A DNA stretch of 64,000 bases from Blasia pusilla (Eukaryota > Marchantiophyta > Marchantiopsida > Blasiales). Position 1 is the stretch's first letter. Every line of letters starts with the position of its first letter. The notes beneath the pieces were generated by a model that saw only the letters and a list, made by a program, of their open reading frames with translations, made no database searches and was not told the origin of the DNA. A program made the position numbers and the translations under genes. The stretch spans positions 14,074,001 through 14,138,000 of the forward strand of contig CM114272.1 of NCBI GenBank assembly GCA_050084515.1, in the 5' to 3' direction. Below are positions 24,263-34,450 of the stretch, piece by piece.

Positions 24263-24593
24263 CAAACACTATATTTATCAAGGTTGACTCCTACAACCAC
24301 CAATGCCTTTTCTTTCGCCGACGCTCTTCTCTTCGTTAAGTCCAGGGCCGGTCCATAATTTTCCCCTCTTCCCGCGCTTGCTCGGATCAAAGCCTCTTGT
24401 CCTTCCTGGAAGGCATGACCTCAGAAGGACCCAACGCAGGCAAAATTGCAAGAGCCTGCCTCATTGCACTCTCAAGAATGCTTCGGATAGAGGCGATTTG
24501 GTTCAAGGAGGTCACAACCAATTTTTAAGAAGGAAGCAACTCAAATTCATAAGCGTCATGGATTGAGGACTTTACATATAAAATAATCAGAGA

Positions 24594-26315
24594 TCTTGAC
24601 GGAATAAGGCATGCAATACCTTCCCACGGGCTCAATATCCATTTCCATGTCGTGCTCTATGAGTATGACGCGGGAAGATGCAAAAGATGTCGTGCGCTAT
24701 GAGTTTGGTCACACGACATTCTAATGTGATGGACCCAGGATATCTCTCTGAACTCCATAAGACATAGAAAGACATATAAATTGAAACTCTTGTGAAAAAA
24801 AGATGACTCTGTTCATAAATATGAAAGAGTGGTGGTATCTCATCGTCGCCCTGACACTCATTATCAGCCCGGATAAGTGCACCACGGAAAGGCGTAAGGT
24901 GCATCGCCCGGCCGATGGAGATGGTCTAGTGAGATCTTCCCTTCTCCGTCCCCTTTGCAAGTTTGAATCACACTCCCAATTTCAGTTTCGTTAATTAGCA
25001 AAAGGATCTTGAACACCGATTCATTAATCTGATGTCAATGTGTATTTTGTTGCAAGTGATCCGTTGTTTGGAGGCCTTCCCTCATATTGTTTTGACTACG
25101 ATTAGGACAAGATGTGACATGGAAAATCTCTCGGTTTGTCATTTGGTATCCATGAAAAGTTATAATTGCGTGTCCGTGAGATGAAAATGCAGGGGAACCA
25201 ACTCTTTGCAAGAGGAATCATTAACCGATGAAACGGCAAGGTAAGCTTGGTTTCGAAAGGATCTGCCAAGAGTCATGAGCACAACATCCACATAGGAATC
25301 GGTGCTCTATTTGAGTGAAGCTTGCAAATGGGTGCAATGTGCACACCACGGCTCCACTAGAGCTCACCTTCCGCCCAAATGACGAAAGAAAAACTTGAAA
25401 TCACAAAAGGGCCGTGCACGTCTAGGCATCTATCCAAGATGAGTGAAAAAAATGGCCACACAATTGCCCACGCAGCCTTGAGGCGTAGGCCCGGTGAATT
25501 GGCCGTCCAAACCTCAATCAAGAGCACCGACCTACTGAAGATCTAGACGGATAAGATGTGAGAGAACGATGACGAAGTGGCGAAGGCAGAATCGGTGAAC
25601 TCTCCATCATTCTTACGCAAAGAAAATCGGATGAGTAATGGTAATCATGCTTACAACTGAGCTTGTTACAAAAATGATCTACCCCTGACGTAAATTCTAG
25701 ACAAATTGGTGCTATTCGAACTGTAAAAGCAAAGCTTTGGTGAAGATTCCTACCACATACAATCTGGAGCTCCTTCAATTTGGCGCTCCACCTTCAATCG
25801 TCATGCTTCTCCTTCATTTCCTCCAATAAGTGTCTCCACATTTGAAAGCGCTGCTCATTTAAGGTCGACCCAGAGTTAGGTAAAAAACACATATGATACT
25901 ACACCTAGTCACTTCAAAAGGGTAGTCTTAAATTACCTAATTGACAAATGTCCGTGTAAATTATATACAATCGGATCTTCATCACAATAATAGGCACATT
26001 TGAAGTTCCTTTAGCCTTTATTGTCTCATTCAAGAATAAGCTATATTACTTTAGAGGCAAAAATAAAAAAGCCAAAACAAAGAGGAGAATGGAACCAAGA
26101 AGCAACTTATTTTAAAGCAAGACTTCACTTCTTATATACGGTACTTTATTTTGTCTTTCCAAACATAGTAACTCCCCCATGTTGAGTTAATAGTATAGAT
26201 ATCCACGTGTCATCATGAAATATCAAATAAATATTCTCCATGTGTCAACCTACAAATAACTACACCCTAAACTTAAACATCGAGTTGCAAACTGATAACT
26301 CAAGAAAGATAAATC
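24594..26315. other. Region with no recognised feature
   Basis: Between the proposed Helitron 5' end and the copia LTR I see only short frames without domains on both strands. No element ends or RNA genes were recognised. Confidence 0.4.
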
Positions 26316-26749
26316 TGTTGGATTCTCAACATCCACTCCTCTCAACACCATTAATCTGATCGGCCCCCTAGTATGAGGAGAAGCCTAGATCGATGGTTTC
26401 GACTTAGACGTCGAAGGAGTCATAGTAATATGACGTAGGTGGTTTTAGGAGTAGCGTTACTAGGTTTATCTAACCTTATAGTGCATCAGGGTGCGGGGCA
26501 CCCTGATGCAATATAAGGTTAGATAAACCCTGATACAAAATTTGTATATTAATAGAAATGAAGAAAATTAGGTAAAAACCCTAGTTTTCCCGAGTAGTCA
26601 AATATTCGGAAGCCGTAACGGTAGCGTATTCTCGTATGTCGAGTTATCTCCATGTTCAGGTTCCATCGAAGCTATTTTGTGAGCGCATTGACGGACTAGG
26701 CCACTTTGTATCTCTAAGTTTTGTAAAGATTTCAGTTTGTTTTCTCACA
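26316..26749 (+). mobile_element. 5' LTR of the copia element
   Basis: It begins TGTTGGATTC and ends TTTTCTCACA immediately before a plausible primer-binding site. It matches the isolated LTR at 15,476-15,815 except for an internal block of about 110 bp (about 26,462-26,573) with a long hairpin. As the 5' LTR it should carry the element's promoter. Confidence 0.8.
26463..26529. repeat. 67-bp hairpin inside the copia LTR
   Basis: Arms of 32 bp starting GGTTTATCTAACC and ending in the reverse complement, with a 3-base GGG loop and a single mismatch. It lies in the block missing from the sibling LTR at 15.5 kb. Confidence 0.9.
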
Positions 26750-26761
26750 TGATATCACAGC
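26750..26761 (+). promoter_or_regulatory. Primer-binding site (tRNA-Met type)
   Basis: TGATATCACAGC directly follows the LTR and resembles TGGTATCAGAGC, the usual plant copia site complementary to initiator tRNA-Met, with two differences. Confidence 0.65.
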
Positions 26762-26821
26762 AATAGGTTTTCCTGTATTATGTATCTAGCAATCTAGTGT
26801 GTTTGCACAAAATCTTGAGAG

Positions 26822-27710
26822 ATGGCTACTTCTTCGTCAGTTCGTGCTCGCCCTCCTCCGCTTGGTGAAGGGAAGTTAGATGGGTTTAACTATACGTTGT
26901 GGAAGTTCAAAATGAGAACTTTCCTCGAATCATTTGAGATCTGAGAAACGGCCACAGGGGTCGATTCAAATCCACAAGCTAGTTTGAGTTCTGCATGTTC
27001 ATCTTCATATGGGGATATCGATACTGTTGTATTATAGGCATGGAGACGCTAAAATGCTGATGCTCTATATATGCGATTGTCACGAATGTAACTGATTCCG
27101 TCATGACTCTCATTCAACATACAACCACTGCTTCTGAGGCCTGGAACATGTTTAAGAATCAGTATGAAATGAGGAATGAGACTCGGATTCTGGAGAATCA
27201 GCTTACGTCCGAGAAATTTTCAGAAGGAGAAAGCGCGCAGCAATTTTTGACAAGGATCAAGAATCTTCAAGATCACATGGCGTCTGTTGGAATTTCAAAG
27301 TCTAGCAAAGATTTGGCACGTCGGTGCATAAGGATTTTGCCTCCAAGGTACGACAGTTTGGTTACTGCACTCAATACTCAAGTAAGACCCACGCCGCTTA
27401 CTTTTGAACAATTTAGTGCAATGTTGGTAGAAGAGGAAATGGGCTTCAAAGCAAGAGAGGGAAGTGATGCAGCATTTACTGCCAACGTACAGAGAGGTAG
27501 AAATAATGATAACAGTTCAAATGTCAAGAAGAAATTTCCAATAAAAGCCTTCAAACGCTTTGATTGTGATAAGCTAGGTCATCTTATCTAAGATTGTAGA
27601 AAGAGGAGTCTGGATGATAAGAACGGTTGTTTAAGACCTAAGAAGGAGTCTGGAAATTCTGTAGAACTGGGAGAACATGAAGTAGATGCTTAGGTAGCAA
27701 TAGAAGAGTT
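26822..27710 (+). pseudogene. Copia gag (UBN2-type) with damaged zinc knuckle
   Basis: The start ATG at 26,822 gives MATSSSVRARPPPLGEGKLD, then LWKFKMRTFLESFEI and a stop at 26,942. After a frameshift the gag domain is open at 27,103-27,591 (ENQLTSEKFSEGESAQQFLT, PPRYDSLVTALNTQ). The zinc knuckle at about 27,550-27,600 reads RFDCDKLGHLI.DC. The first Cys is Arg and a stop occupies the position before DC, so the CX2CX4HX4C motif is broken. Confidence 0.8.
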
Positions 27711-27739
27711 CTTCACACAGGCAGAACATACCACTAAGA

Positions 27740-28890
27740 CAAAGAGTGAAGATGCATGGGTGCTCGATAGTGGAGCATCTAGGCATATGACCAATCATAA
27801 GGATTGGTATAGCTCTTCAGCCTCTCTGAGAGCCCATCGTTATTCTGATTGGGAATAATGCAAAGTGCCCTGTAGAAGGGAAAGGCATAATTTCTTTAGT
27901 CTCACAAAAGGAGATGAAAAGAAGTTAACGATGTCTTGACGCATTACCCGAGTTGAAGCGAAATTTGATTTCAGTGGCAGTATTATGTGATCGTGACCTA
28001 GAAGTTCGTTTCAAGAAAACTGGAGCAGTCATTGAGGATGCCAATGAGAAAGTAGTGGATGAAGGTATACGACGTGGAAATATTTACGAGTTGTATGCTT
28101 TCACGACAAATGTAGGTATAGATCTTAGTAGCAGTAAGTTGTGGCATGAAAGATTTGGTCACCTAAGCTTTCCCTTACTAAGTCAGATGCAAAAAATTGG
28201 CATGCTTGCTGATTTATCAACAATTTCTGGAGTGTCAGATACTTGTGAAGCTTGTATGATGGGCAAGCAACACCGACAACCATTTCCACAAGAGTCCAAC
28301 AATAGAGCAAAGGCTCCTCTAGAGAGTTGATACATGCTGACCTGTGTGGTAAAATGAGAACAATGGCATTAGGTGGTTCTTCCTACTTCTTTTTAGTTGT
28401 CGACGATTATAGTAGGAAGATGTGGGTGTATTTCCTTCGAGATAAGGCAAGTGCTTTCGGAAAATTTAAAATATGGCACAACCTGGTTGAGAATGAGACA
28501 AGAAAGAAGGTACAAAAGCTTTGCACCGATCAAGGAGGATAATTCTTATCAACAGAATTCAACAAATATTTGGGGGAGCATGGAATCAAGCAACACTTAA
28601 CCACGGCACATACACCACAACAAAATGGAGTTGTTGAGCGTCAAAACCGTACAGTGGTGGAGATGGCAAGATGTATGATGAAAGCAAAAGGTTTGACAGA
28701 AGGGTTTTGGGCTGAAGCTATTAATACTGCCGTATACATTCTAAATAGAAGTGCTACCAAATCAGTGCAAGGCATGACTCCTCATCAATCATACTCAGGT
28801 AAGGTACCATCAGTCCAACATTTTAGGACTTTTGGTAGTGAGTGTTTGTACATATTCCTGAAGCATCGAGGACCAAGCTAGAGTCCAAGA
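27740..28890 (+). pseudogene. Copia protease and integrase
   Basis: The protease active site is WVLDSGASRHMTNH (about 27,755-27,795), with the DSG triad intact. The integrase zinc domain is LWHERFGHLS (about 28,137-28,168) and CEACMMGKQHRQPFP (28,246-28,290). The catalytic core has D in LIHADLCGK (about 28,325-28,350), D in LCTDQGG (about 28,520-28,540) and E in NGVVERQNR (about 28,624-28,650), so all three DDE acidic residues are present. A frameshift near 28,325 and a TAA at about 28,540, where the family has GGEF, interrupt the frame. Confidence 0.85.
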
Positions 28891-30610
28891 GCATGAACTG
28901 CATCTTTATGGGATACAGTGATGAGTCTCAAGCTTATCGCCTTTGGTGTCCTAAGGAAAAGAAGATGCTTGTTAGTCGTGATGTGGTGTTCCAGGAACAG
29001 CCTTGTCAAGTGGAGGATATGAGTGGTCCGTCCACATTATCATCAAACGAAGAGATAACCCACCAGAGCACACCACCAATGTTTACACCAGATCATCAAG
29101 AAGAATAATTTGGTGATGATTGCAAAGAGCAACCTGCTCTTCCACTACGGTCGTCATACCCTAAGTGGATAAAGCACCTCTTGGATGGTAAGGATCCACC
29201 AGCAACTGATGAAGTTGTTACACATCCAAGGAGATCTAAGAGACTAGAGGAGCATAATAGAGCTTCCGCACATCTCGTCAACATGGCCTTGATGACAGAG
29301 GTCTTGAAGGTGGAAGAGCCATCATGCTTGGATGAGGCCCTCGCTCATCCTCAATGGAGAGAGGCCATGCAGATGGAGATGGATGCTATTCAGAGAAATG
29401 AAACTTGGACTTTGGTTGAAAAGCCAAAGGACAGGAAGATAATACGCACCAAGTGGATGTACAAGACCAAGTACAAGTCGGACAGTACATTGGATAAATT
29501 CAAAGCGAGGTTGGTTGCACAAGGATGCTCACAAATCAAAGGTTTTGACTACTATGAGACTTTTTCTCCTACTGCAAGGATAACAAAAATTCAAATTGTT
29601 TTAGCGGTTGTAGGAACAAGACTTTGGCTTGTATACCAATACGATGTGAAGTCTGCCTTTCTGAACGGGAGTCTCAAGGAGGAGGTATATTTTTCTCAAC
29701 CACCAGGTTTTGAGACACCCGGATCAAAGGAGAAAGTTTGTTTACTTCATCGAGCATTGTATGGGTTGAAGAAAGCCCCAAGGGTACGGTATCAACGAAT
29801 AGATATATTCTTTCGAGATAAGGGTCTCATCAAGAGTCCGTCAGAGGAAAATTTGTATGTATTTTGCGAAGATGGGATGTATATGTTGATAGTCCTGTAT
29901 GTGGATGATCTTATCATCACAGGAGACCACGGTAAGAAAATAGAGGAAATGAAGGGAGTGTTGAAATTTGAGTTTGAAATGTCAGATTTAGGTCTTCTGC
30001 ACTACTTTATAGGGCTGGAAATTTGGCAACAGTCAGATTCTATTTTTCTCTCTCAGCAGAAGTATGCTAGAGAAATCTTGAAGGCATTCGGGATGACCGA
30101 GTCTAAGGCAGTGGTCTCGCCAATGGAGGCAGAGTTGAAACTCTCAATGGAGGATGATTCACCATTGATAAATGAAAAGTTGTACAGAAAGCTTGTAGGT
30201 AGTTTGATATTTTTGTGTAACACTAGACCAGACATTAGCTTCGTTGTGGGAGTGTTGAGTAGGTTCTCAACTAAGCCTCGTGAGAACCATTGGAAGGCAT
30301 AAATGCGTGTGTTGAAGTACATCAAAGGCACTATCGAGTACGGCATCACCTATGGAGCAGGGACGGAAATGACATGTTTTTGTGACTCGGATTGGGCAAG
30401 AGATTCAGATTCTTGAAGATCAGTTTGAGGTTATTGCTTCTTGGTAGGATCAGGTGTGGTGTCATAGGTCAGCAAGAAGCAACCTACAGTGGCTCTTTCT
30501 TCTACCGAGGCAGAGTACAAGGCGGCTTGTTATGCTTCTTGGGAAGCAGTATGGTTGAGATGGATATTGGAGGACATAGGAGAAGCACCTCTAGATTGAT
30601 CTTCATCAGT
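28890..30610 (+). pseudogene. Copia reverse transcriptase and RNase H (truncated)
   Basis: A single frame from 29,181 to 30,302 covers the RT: WREAMQMEMDAIQRNETWTL, KFKARLVAQGCSQIKGFDYY, YDVKSAFLNGSLKEEVYFSQ, LYGLKKAP and the catalytic YVDDLIITG (about 29,899-29,925), all well conserved. RNase H continues after a stop at 30,300-30,302 with RPDISFVVGVLSRFS (just before it), VLKYIKGTIEYGI, DSDWARDSDS and ALSSTEAEYKAACYASWEAV (about 30,490-30,550) in shifting frames. It ends near 30,610, before the last RNase H motif. Confidence 0.9.
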
Positions 30611-30621
30611 CGGATTCGAAA

Positions 30622-31116
30622 TCACAAGAGGGAAAACCGGTGAGCTCGATCCAAGGACACCCTCTCTACATTGCGTGCCAAGGGATCGTCATCTCTCTTT
30701 TGCTGCCTCTTGATAATGGCCTTCAACTCTTTGTAGAAGTCGGGCCCGAGCTTGAGGTTGAGGACGGGGATGTACCTTTGCATCTTGCTCGCAAGGTAAT
30801 GGATGGACGCAAAAATCAAAACCTGGATGAAATTGGCTCTCTCAGAGGCCGAAACATTCCCTCTCCGCTCTAGCTCCAGTGTAGTGCTTCTTATTGCCTC
30901 GTGGATTTTCCACCACCAAAGTATTGTAACAGTTGCATATTGGGAAATGAATGTGTTGGCCCAAGCCTTCTTTTTAATTTGTGCTCCTTTTGCGAGTTCC
31001 TCATCCACCAACTCCTCTCCTAGGAATCCTTTGTATTGCGACGGGTGCGTTGTAAGCACCTTCCTCATTCGGTCGCATTCTTGGATACAATGATGGGTAA
31101 CATTCCCTTCGGACAC
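30622..31116 (-). CDS. Hypothetical protein of the palindrome-bearing element
   Basis: A clean 164-codon minus-strand frame with no domain I recognise. It contains ELVDEELAKGAQIKKKAWAN and a basic C-terminal stretch ending RHRFS-like residues. It lies between the truncated copia and palindrome cluster 2, downstream of the ParB-like gene on the same strand. It could be a last exon of that gene, with cluster 2 in an intron, or a separate gene. Its uninterrupted frame next to decayed elements suggests coding function until fairly recently. Confidence 0.4.
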   Translation of the reverse strand: MSEGNVTHHCIQECDRMRKVLTTHPSQYKGFLGEELVDEELAKGAQIKKKAWANTFISQYATVTILWWWKIHEAIRSTTLELERRGNVSASERANFIQVLIFASIHYLASKMQRYIPVLNLKLGPDFYKELKAIIKRQQKRDDDPLARNVERVSLDRAHRFSLL

Positions 31117-31154
31117 ATTGTTGCAAACATCAACAACAAGTAAGAAAATTTATA

Positions 31155-32080
31155 ACTAGCAACTCGTTGATTTCCGACAGGTTGGAAGCAAACGAACAAA
31201 AGGAAAACTATTCACAATCGTTGGAGTCCGACGGGCTGCTCCAAAAGCCTCTTCCGTGCAATCCAACGGAAACCGACCGTTTGCATCCAGCTCCATCCAG
31301 GCAGGGTTGCAACCTGTCGAACTCCGACGGGTTGCACCTCGAGGCTAGTAAATTACAAAATTGAACCCGTCGGGAACCAACGGGTTGCAAAGCCATCCAA
31401 ACCGAGTTTTATGTTGCATCTAGGTTCACGATTTTGATGCTTCTTTTTTCACTTGCAACCCGTCTGAGTCCGACGGGTTGCAATAGAGTTCTTTGCTTGT
31501 GCGACTTGACACAATGCGACGGGTTGCTTCTTGTAAAGTGTCGAAAGCCGAGTTTGATTGGATCTGCAACCCATCGGACTCCGACAGGTTGCATATGCGG
31601 TTTGGAAGGTCCAGGTTTGAGGAGTTTGCAACTCGTCGGAGTCTGATGGGTTGCATGTGAGGTTGAAAAGAGGTTGGTTTGAGTGGTTTGCAACCCGTGG
31701 AAGTCCCACGGGTTGAATGTTCTTTACGGAAGGTATGGGTTTGCATGGATTTTCAATCCATCAGAGATCAACGGGTTGCACAGCAAGCCAAAGCAAGACT
31801 CATTCTGTAAAGATCATGCAACCCCTCAAAGTCCAAAGGGTTGCGTGAAAGCCCACTCAAACCATGCCCTCTCCTAGATCTGCAACCTTTCGGACTTCGA
31901 CGGGTTGCAAGGCATGTCCTACTAAGATGGCCACAGTTGAGATTGTGCAAACTGTGGGTGTCTAACCGGTTTCCAAGCAATCCATAAAGAGCCAAAGAAC
32001 GTCGGTCTCCCTCAGGTTGTAAAGAACTGAGCAAGTTCTTCCTCTCGCAATTTGTTGCCTTCCAACGGGTTGCAACGATT
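31155..32080. repeat. Palindromic repeat cluster 2
   Basis: About fourteen copies of a roughly 29-bp palindrome, consensus half-sites TGCAACCCGTCGGA and TCCGACGGGTTGCA around a central one or two bases. Clear copies lie at about 31,307, 31,362, 31,453, 31,565, 31,626, 31,688, 31,752, 31,817 and 31,881. Spacing is about 55-65 bp in the best part. Units differ from each other but mismatches often keep arm pairing. A last copy lies near 32,046. The array lies between two minus-strand coding segments. Confidence 0.85.
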
Positions 32081-32089
32081 GTTAAAGAT

Positions 32090-32580
32090 GACTTGATTCT
32101 TGAGTTGGAAAATTTGAAACCGCATTTCCACCTTGGCCATGTGATTTGGGTAGGGATGGAGGACCACCATCCTCACGCAGAAGTAAGCCTCAAGAGAGTT
32201 TGGACGCTCCGCTGCGAACTGTGACCATACCTTGAATCGGTGATTGCCATCCTAGATGAAATTTTTTTGCATCCACTTGTACTGGGTTCCTGCCACTTCC
32301 TTCCCGAAATCCATGTCCCTCAACCTCCAAAAAGCATTGAGACTCTCCAAATCTTCCTCCGTTACCAAAGCCCTTGTTCCATGCTCATCATACGGTTGAA
32401 CATTTAATGGTGAGAAGCTATTAACGTATGACGTTGTCGCCACATATTGCTTCAACTTGTCAATGTGTTACTCCAATTGGATTTTTGTTATGTATTCCAT
32501 TGTTCTAAGTCGGCATAGAGGAATCCTTAGGGCATTGGGGCCATCAACCAGTGCCATCTGCTTCACCACTTGCACGAATA
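32090..32580 (-). pseudogene. ParB/sulfiredoxin-like domain protein, partly degraded
   Basis: The minus-strand frame reads ALRIPLCRLRTMEYI (about 32,500-32,545), then DKLKQYVATTSYVNSFSPLN (about 32,405-32,460) and, after a long insert (LVTEEDLESLNAFWRLRDMD), a DGNHRFKVWSQFA segment (about 32,210-32,250). A strand, a helix, P-L-x-V and then G-x-H-R-x-x-A/V-W is the outline of the ParB/Srx nucleotide-binding fold. That fold assignment rests on pattern only. In-frame stops occur near 32,455 and just before DGNHR. More coding-like minus-strand sequence continues up to about 33,760. A transposon-linked role is inferred from the neighbouring palindromes and transposase-like gene. Confidence 0.45.
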
Positions 32581-32759
32581 TCACACGGTCAATTCACATT
32601 CTCCAAATCACTTGCACTAATGGAATGTGGAGAGAATTGTAGAACAATGCTTACCCACTACAAAATTGGGTCCGTGTCAAGTCCAACGAGCTACTCTAGA
32701 GCCTTATCTGACAAGTCTATCGGAAAGTCTTCAATTTTGACGAGATCGAATTCTTCAAC

Positions 32760-33780
32760 ATGCTTCTCATTCTCATTCTTATTCTCATTCCGATTCTCAT
32801 TCTTATTCTATCTTGGCAATCATTTATGGTCTGACCCAAATGGACAATTATGTGAAACTTGCATGTGGCAGTCATCTAGCGGGCCTTCCTCAATCAGAGA
32901 TAATTCAAGCCCAACCTGGTGACATTCATGTAATTGTCGAAGAATATTTCCTCACTCCGATTTCTTTTCCACATTAGAACCATGTTTGTATCCGAGGATG
33001 TCAAGGTTGATGCGCAGGATAATGTCATTGGTGAAACATTCCAACCGGAGTTTGGAGGCTCCAAAGCATGGAGCCTCTTTCCCAACTCCAATGGACAATT
33101 CGGAGTTTATGGTTGACCTCTAATCACCACTTCGACTCATGAAGACGATCCGAGACCTTAGAGTGCTCCATGCTCCACGTTTGGCATGGCTTCTTTGGTC
33201 GATCCAGCATCGACTCTATTCACAAGCACAAAATATGGTGGTTGAAGTTGTGGACATCTCGGATTTCTTTGATCTCACTAAATCTGTTGGAAACATGTCT
33301 GACCCAACATCGGCTTACTCGTTCTTGCTTCGAGTTTTAGGGAATTCTTTGCTTTCTTCTCTTTCCTTGAAACTGTTCAAGCACATTATCATGGATGAGT
33401 TGCCCACAACGTATGATGGAGACTTCATTTTTTAGTTTCCTCCACTTGTCGGTCCTGCTCTGAAGAAAGATTGAGGCCGCTTGAAGGGTATGGACCGAAA
33501 ATTGAACTATCACCGATGGTGCAGACTACAGCGGACGAGCGCTTCAATCCTTGGTGGTCTTGGGATTGCGTCTTGTCACCAATACGTTGGAGCATTGTAG
33601 TGTAGAAGTCTAGGATGCCCCTTCCTCAAGAGGAATGGAGTCGTGAATAGTTCCCAATTCCCTCCCAAAAATGCATAAACTCCTTATGCTGTGGGTACAA
33701 CCATACTGCCGGATGGCCATCGATGTGCGCACTACCAAGCCTCCCCTTTCTGTGTTAGATCTTGTGCGGCTTATATTTTA
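32760..33780 (-). pseudogene. Probable upstream coding sequence of the ParB-like gene
   Basis: Several interrupted minus-strand stretches look coding: HVEEFDLVKIEDFPIDLSDK (about 32,700-32,760), LECFTNDIILRINLDILG (about 32,990-33,045) and HPAVWLYPQHKEFMHFWEGI (about 33,655-33,715). No known domain is recognised. A short A/T/G-rich low-complexity run (TTCTCATTCTTATTC units on plus) lies at about 32,765-32,813. Between 33,780 and 33,975 nothing is identified. The region may hold the divergent promoters of the minus- and plus-strand genes. Confidence 0.35.
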
Positions 33781-33975
33781 TTCATAGTGCAAAACTAAAG
33801 TCCTACGTCCAAATATACAAGGTTGGAAATTCATGTTGGGTCTCACACTCATTTTGTCACGCGTGCAATTAGAGACACATCAAGGAGGATGTGGAAAAGA
33901 AAGTGGCTGAGGTGTAACAAAATTCTCCAACATCAAAGCGAGGAGTGATCAAATAGACAACAACATCACAAATTT

Positions 33976-34173
33976 GTGAAAAATTGTTGGGTATTCCTGG
34001 CCAAGGTGAGATCACAAGAGCTGAGGAGAAGCAACTTTGGGAAAATCTTGCATTCTTGGCTGATGTTGAAAGCTTTAGGAACTTACCGCGTCAAATACAA
34101 ATACTTGATGGAAAGACCGTGGAAATGGATGCCATTTCCAAGATCAAGGACAACTCACGATTTCCATTCATCT
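33976..34173 (+). pseudogene. Transposase-like gene, 5' part (split by CACTA insertion)
   Basis: The forward frame beginning MLGIPGQGEITRAEEKQLWE and reaching KIKDNSRFPFI stops being homologous exactly at the CACTA left end (34,174). If the CACTA and one TCT are removed, the same frame continues at 50,848 with coding-like sequence of similar quality. This is therefore the 5' half of a disrupted gene. No domain is identifiable in this half alone. It is divergent to the ParB-like gene. Confidence 0.6.
34171..34173. other. Target-site duplication of the CACTA element (left, TCT)
   Basis: TCT directly before CACTAG; the identical TCT is at 50,845-50,847. Three-base duplications are characteristic of CACTA insertion. 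Confidence 0.85.
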
Positions 34174-34450
34174 CACTAGAAGAAATGGGTGGTTTTTATG
34201 ACTAGACTTTAAATGACTCACCAAAAGAATGACTCAAATTAGTACTTAAATGGTTTAGTCATAAAATTTAGGGTCGTACAACTCATTGAGTAATGTCCTT
34301 ATGACTAAAGAAGTTTTCAATACCCACTAGTCACGACGAGTCAGACTTGTTTCACTCGCCTAGTAAAGATGAGTCATAAAGAACGACTCATATGTTTAAA
34401 TGATTTCATGCTCCCATTTTGAGTAGGATTATTCAGAGTTCTTGTGTCAT
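34174..34450. repeat. CACTA left terminus and subterminal repeats
   Basis: After the 13-bp terminal repeat, the words TATGACTA, ATGACTCA, TAGTCATAA, GAGTCA and GACTCAT recur in both orientations about ten times in 270 bp. In En/Spm such subterminal words bind the element's accessory protein. Confidence 0.8.

Larger units (their letters stand above)
15825..24593 (-). mobile_element. Helitron, decayed autonomous copy
   Basis: Rolling-circle DNA transposon on the minus strand. The 3' end shows the classic signature: an imperfect hairpin (GGTGCATCACACG core, about 15,839-15,858), then CTAG at 15,825-15,828, followed in the flank by T (A on plus at 15,824). The proposed 5' end is TCTCTGATTATTTTATATG on minus, beginning at 24,593 and preceded by A. 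That gives the A|T insertion site expected for Helitrons and a length of about 8.77 kb. Inside, in order, are an N-terminal region, Rep (HUH/Y2) and PIF1-type helicase, all broken by stops, frameshifts and probable introns. The 5' end is less certain than the 3' end. Confidence 0.75.
26316..30610 (+). mobile_element. Tnt1-like Ty1/copia element, 3'-truncated
   Basis: Copia retrotransposon with 5' LTR, primer-binding site, gag, protease, integrase, RT and most of RNase H in the standard copia order. Similarity to RNase H ends near 30,610 and no 3' LTR follows, so the element is truncated there. The sequence that follows belongs to a different element (30.6-34.2 kb). A related isolated LTR sits 10.8 kb upstream. 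The element is inactivated by stops and frameshifts in gag, integrase and RNase H, although the RT core is open for 373 codons. Confidence 0.85.

Noticed and set aside
24303-25778. Host gene between Helitron and copia
   Set aside because: Short frames on both strands overlap one another and show no domain or splice pattern.
32090-32580. Bacterial contamination or plasmid partition locus suggested by the ParB-like pattern
   Set aside because: No ParA, no bacterial gene organisation, and flanking sequence is continuous with plant transposons.
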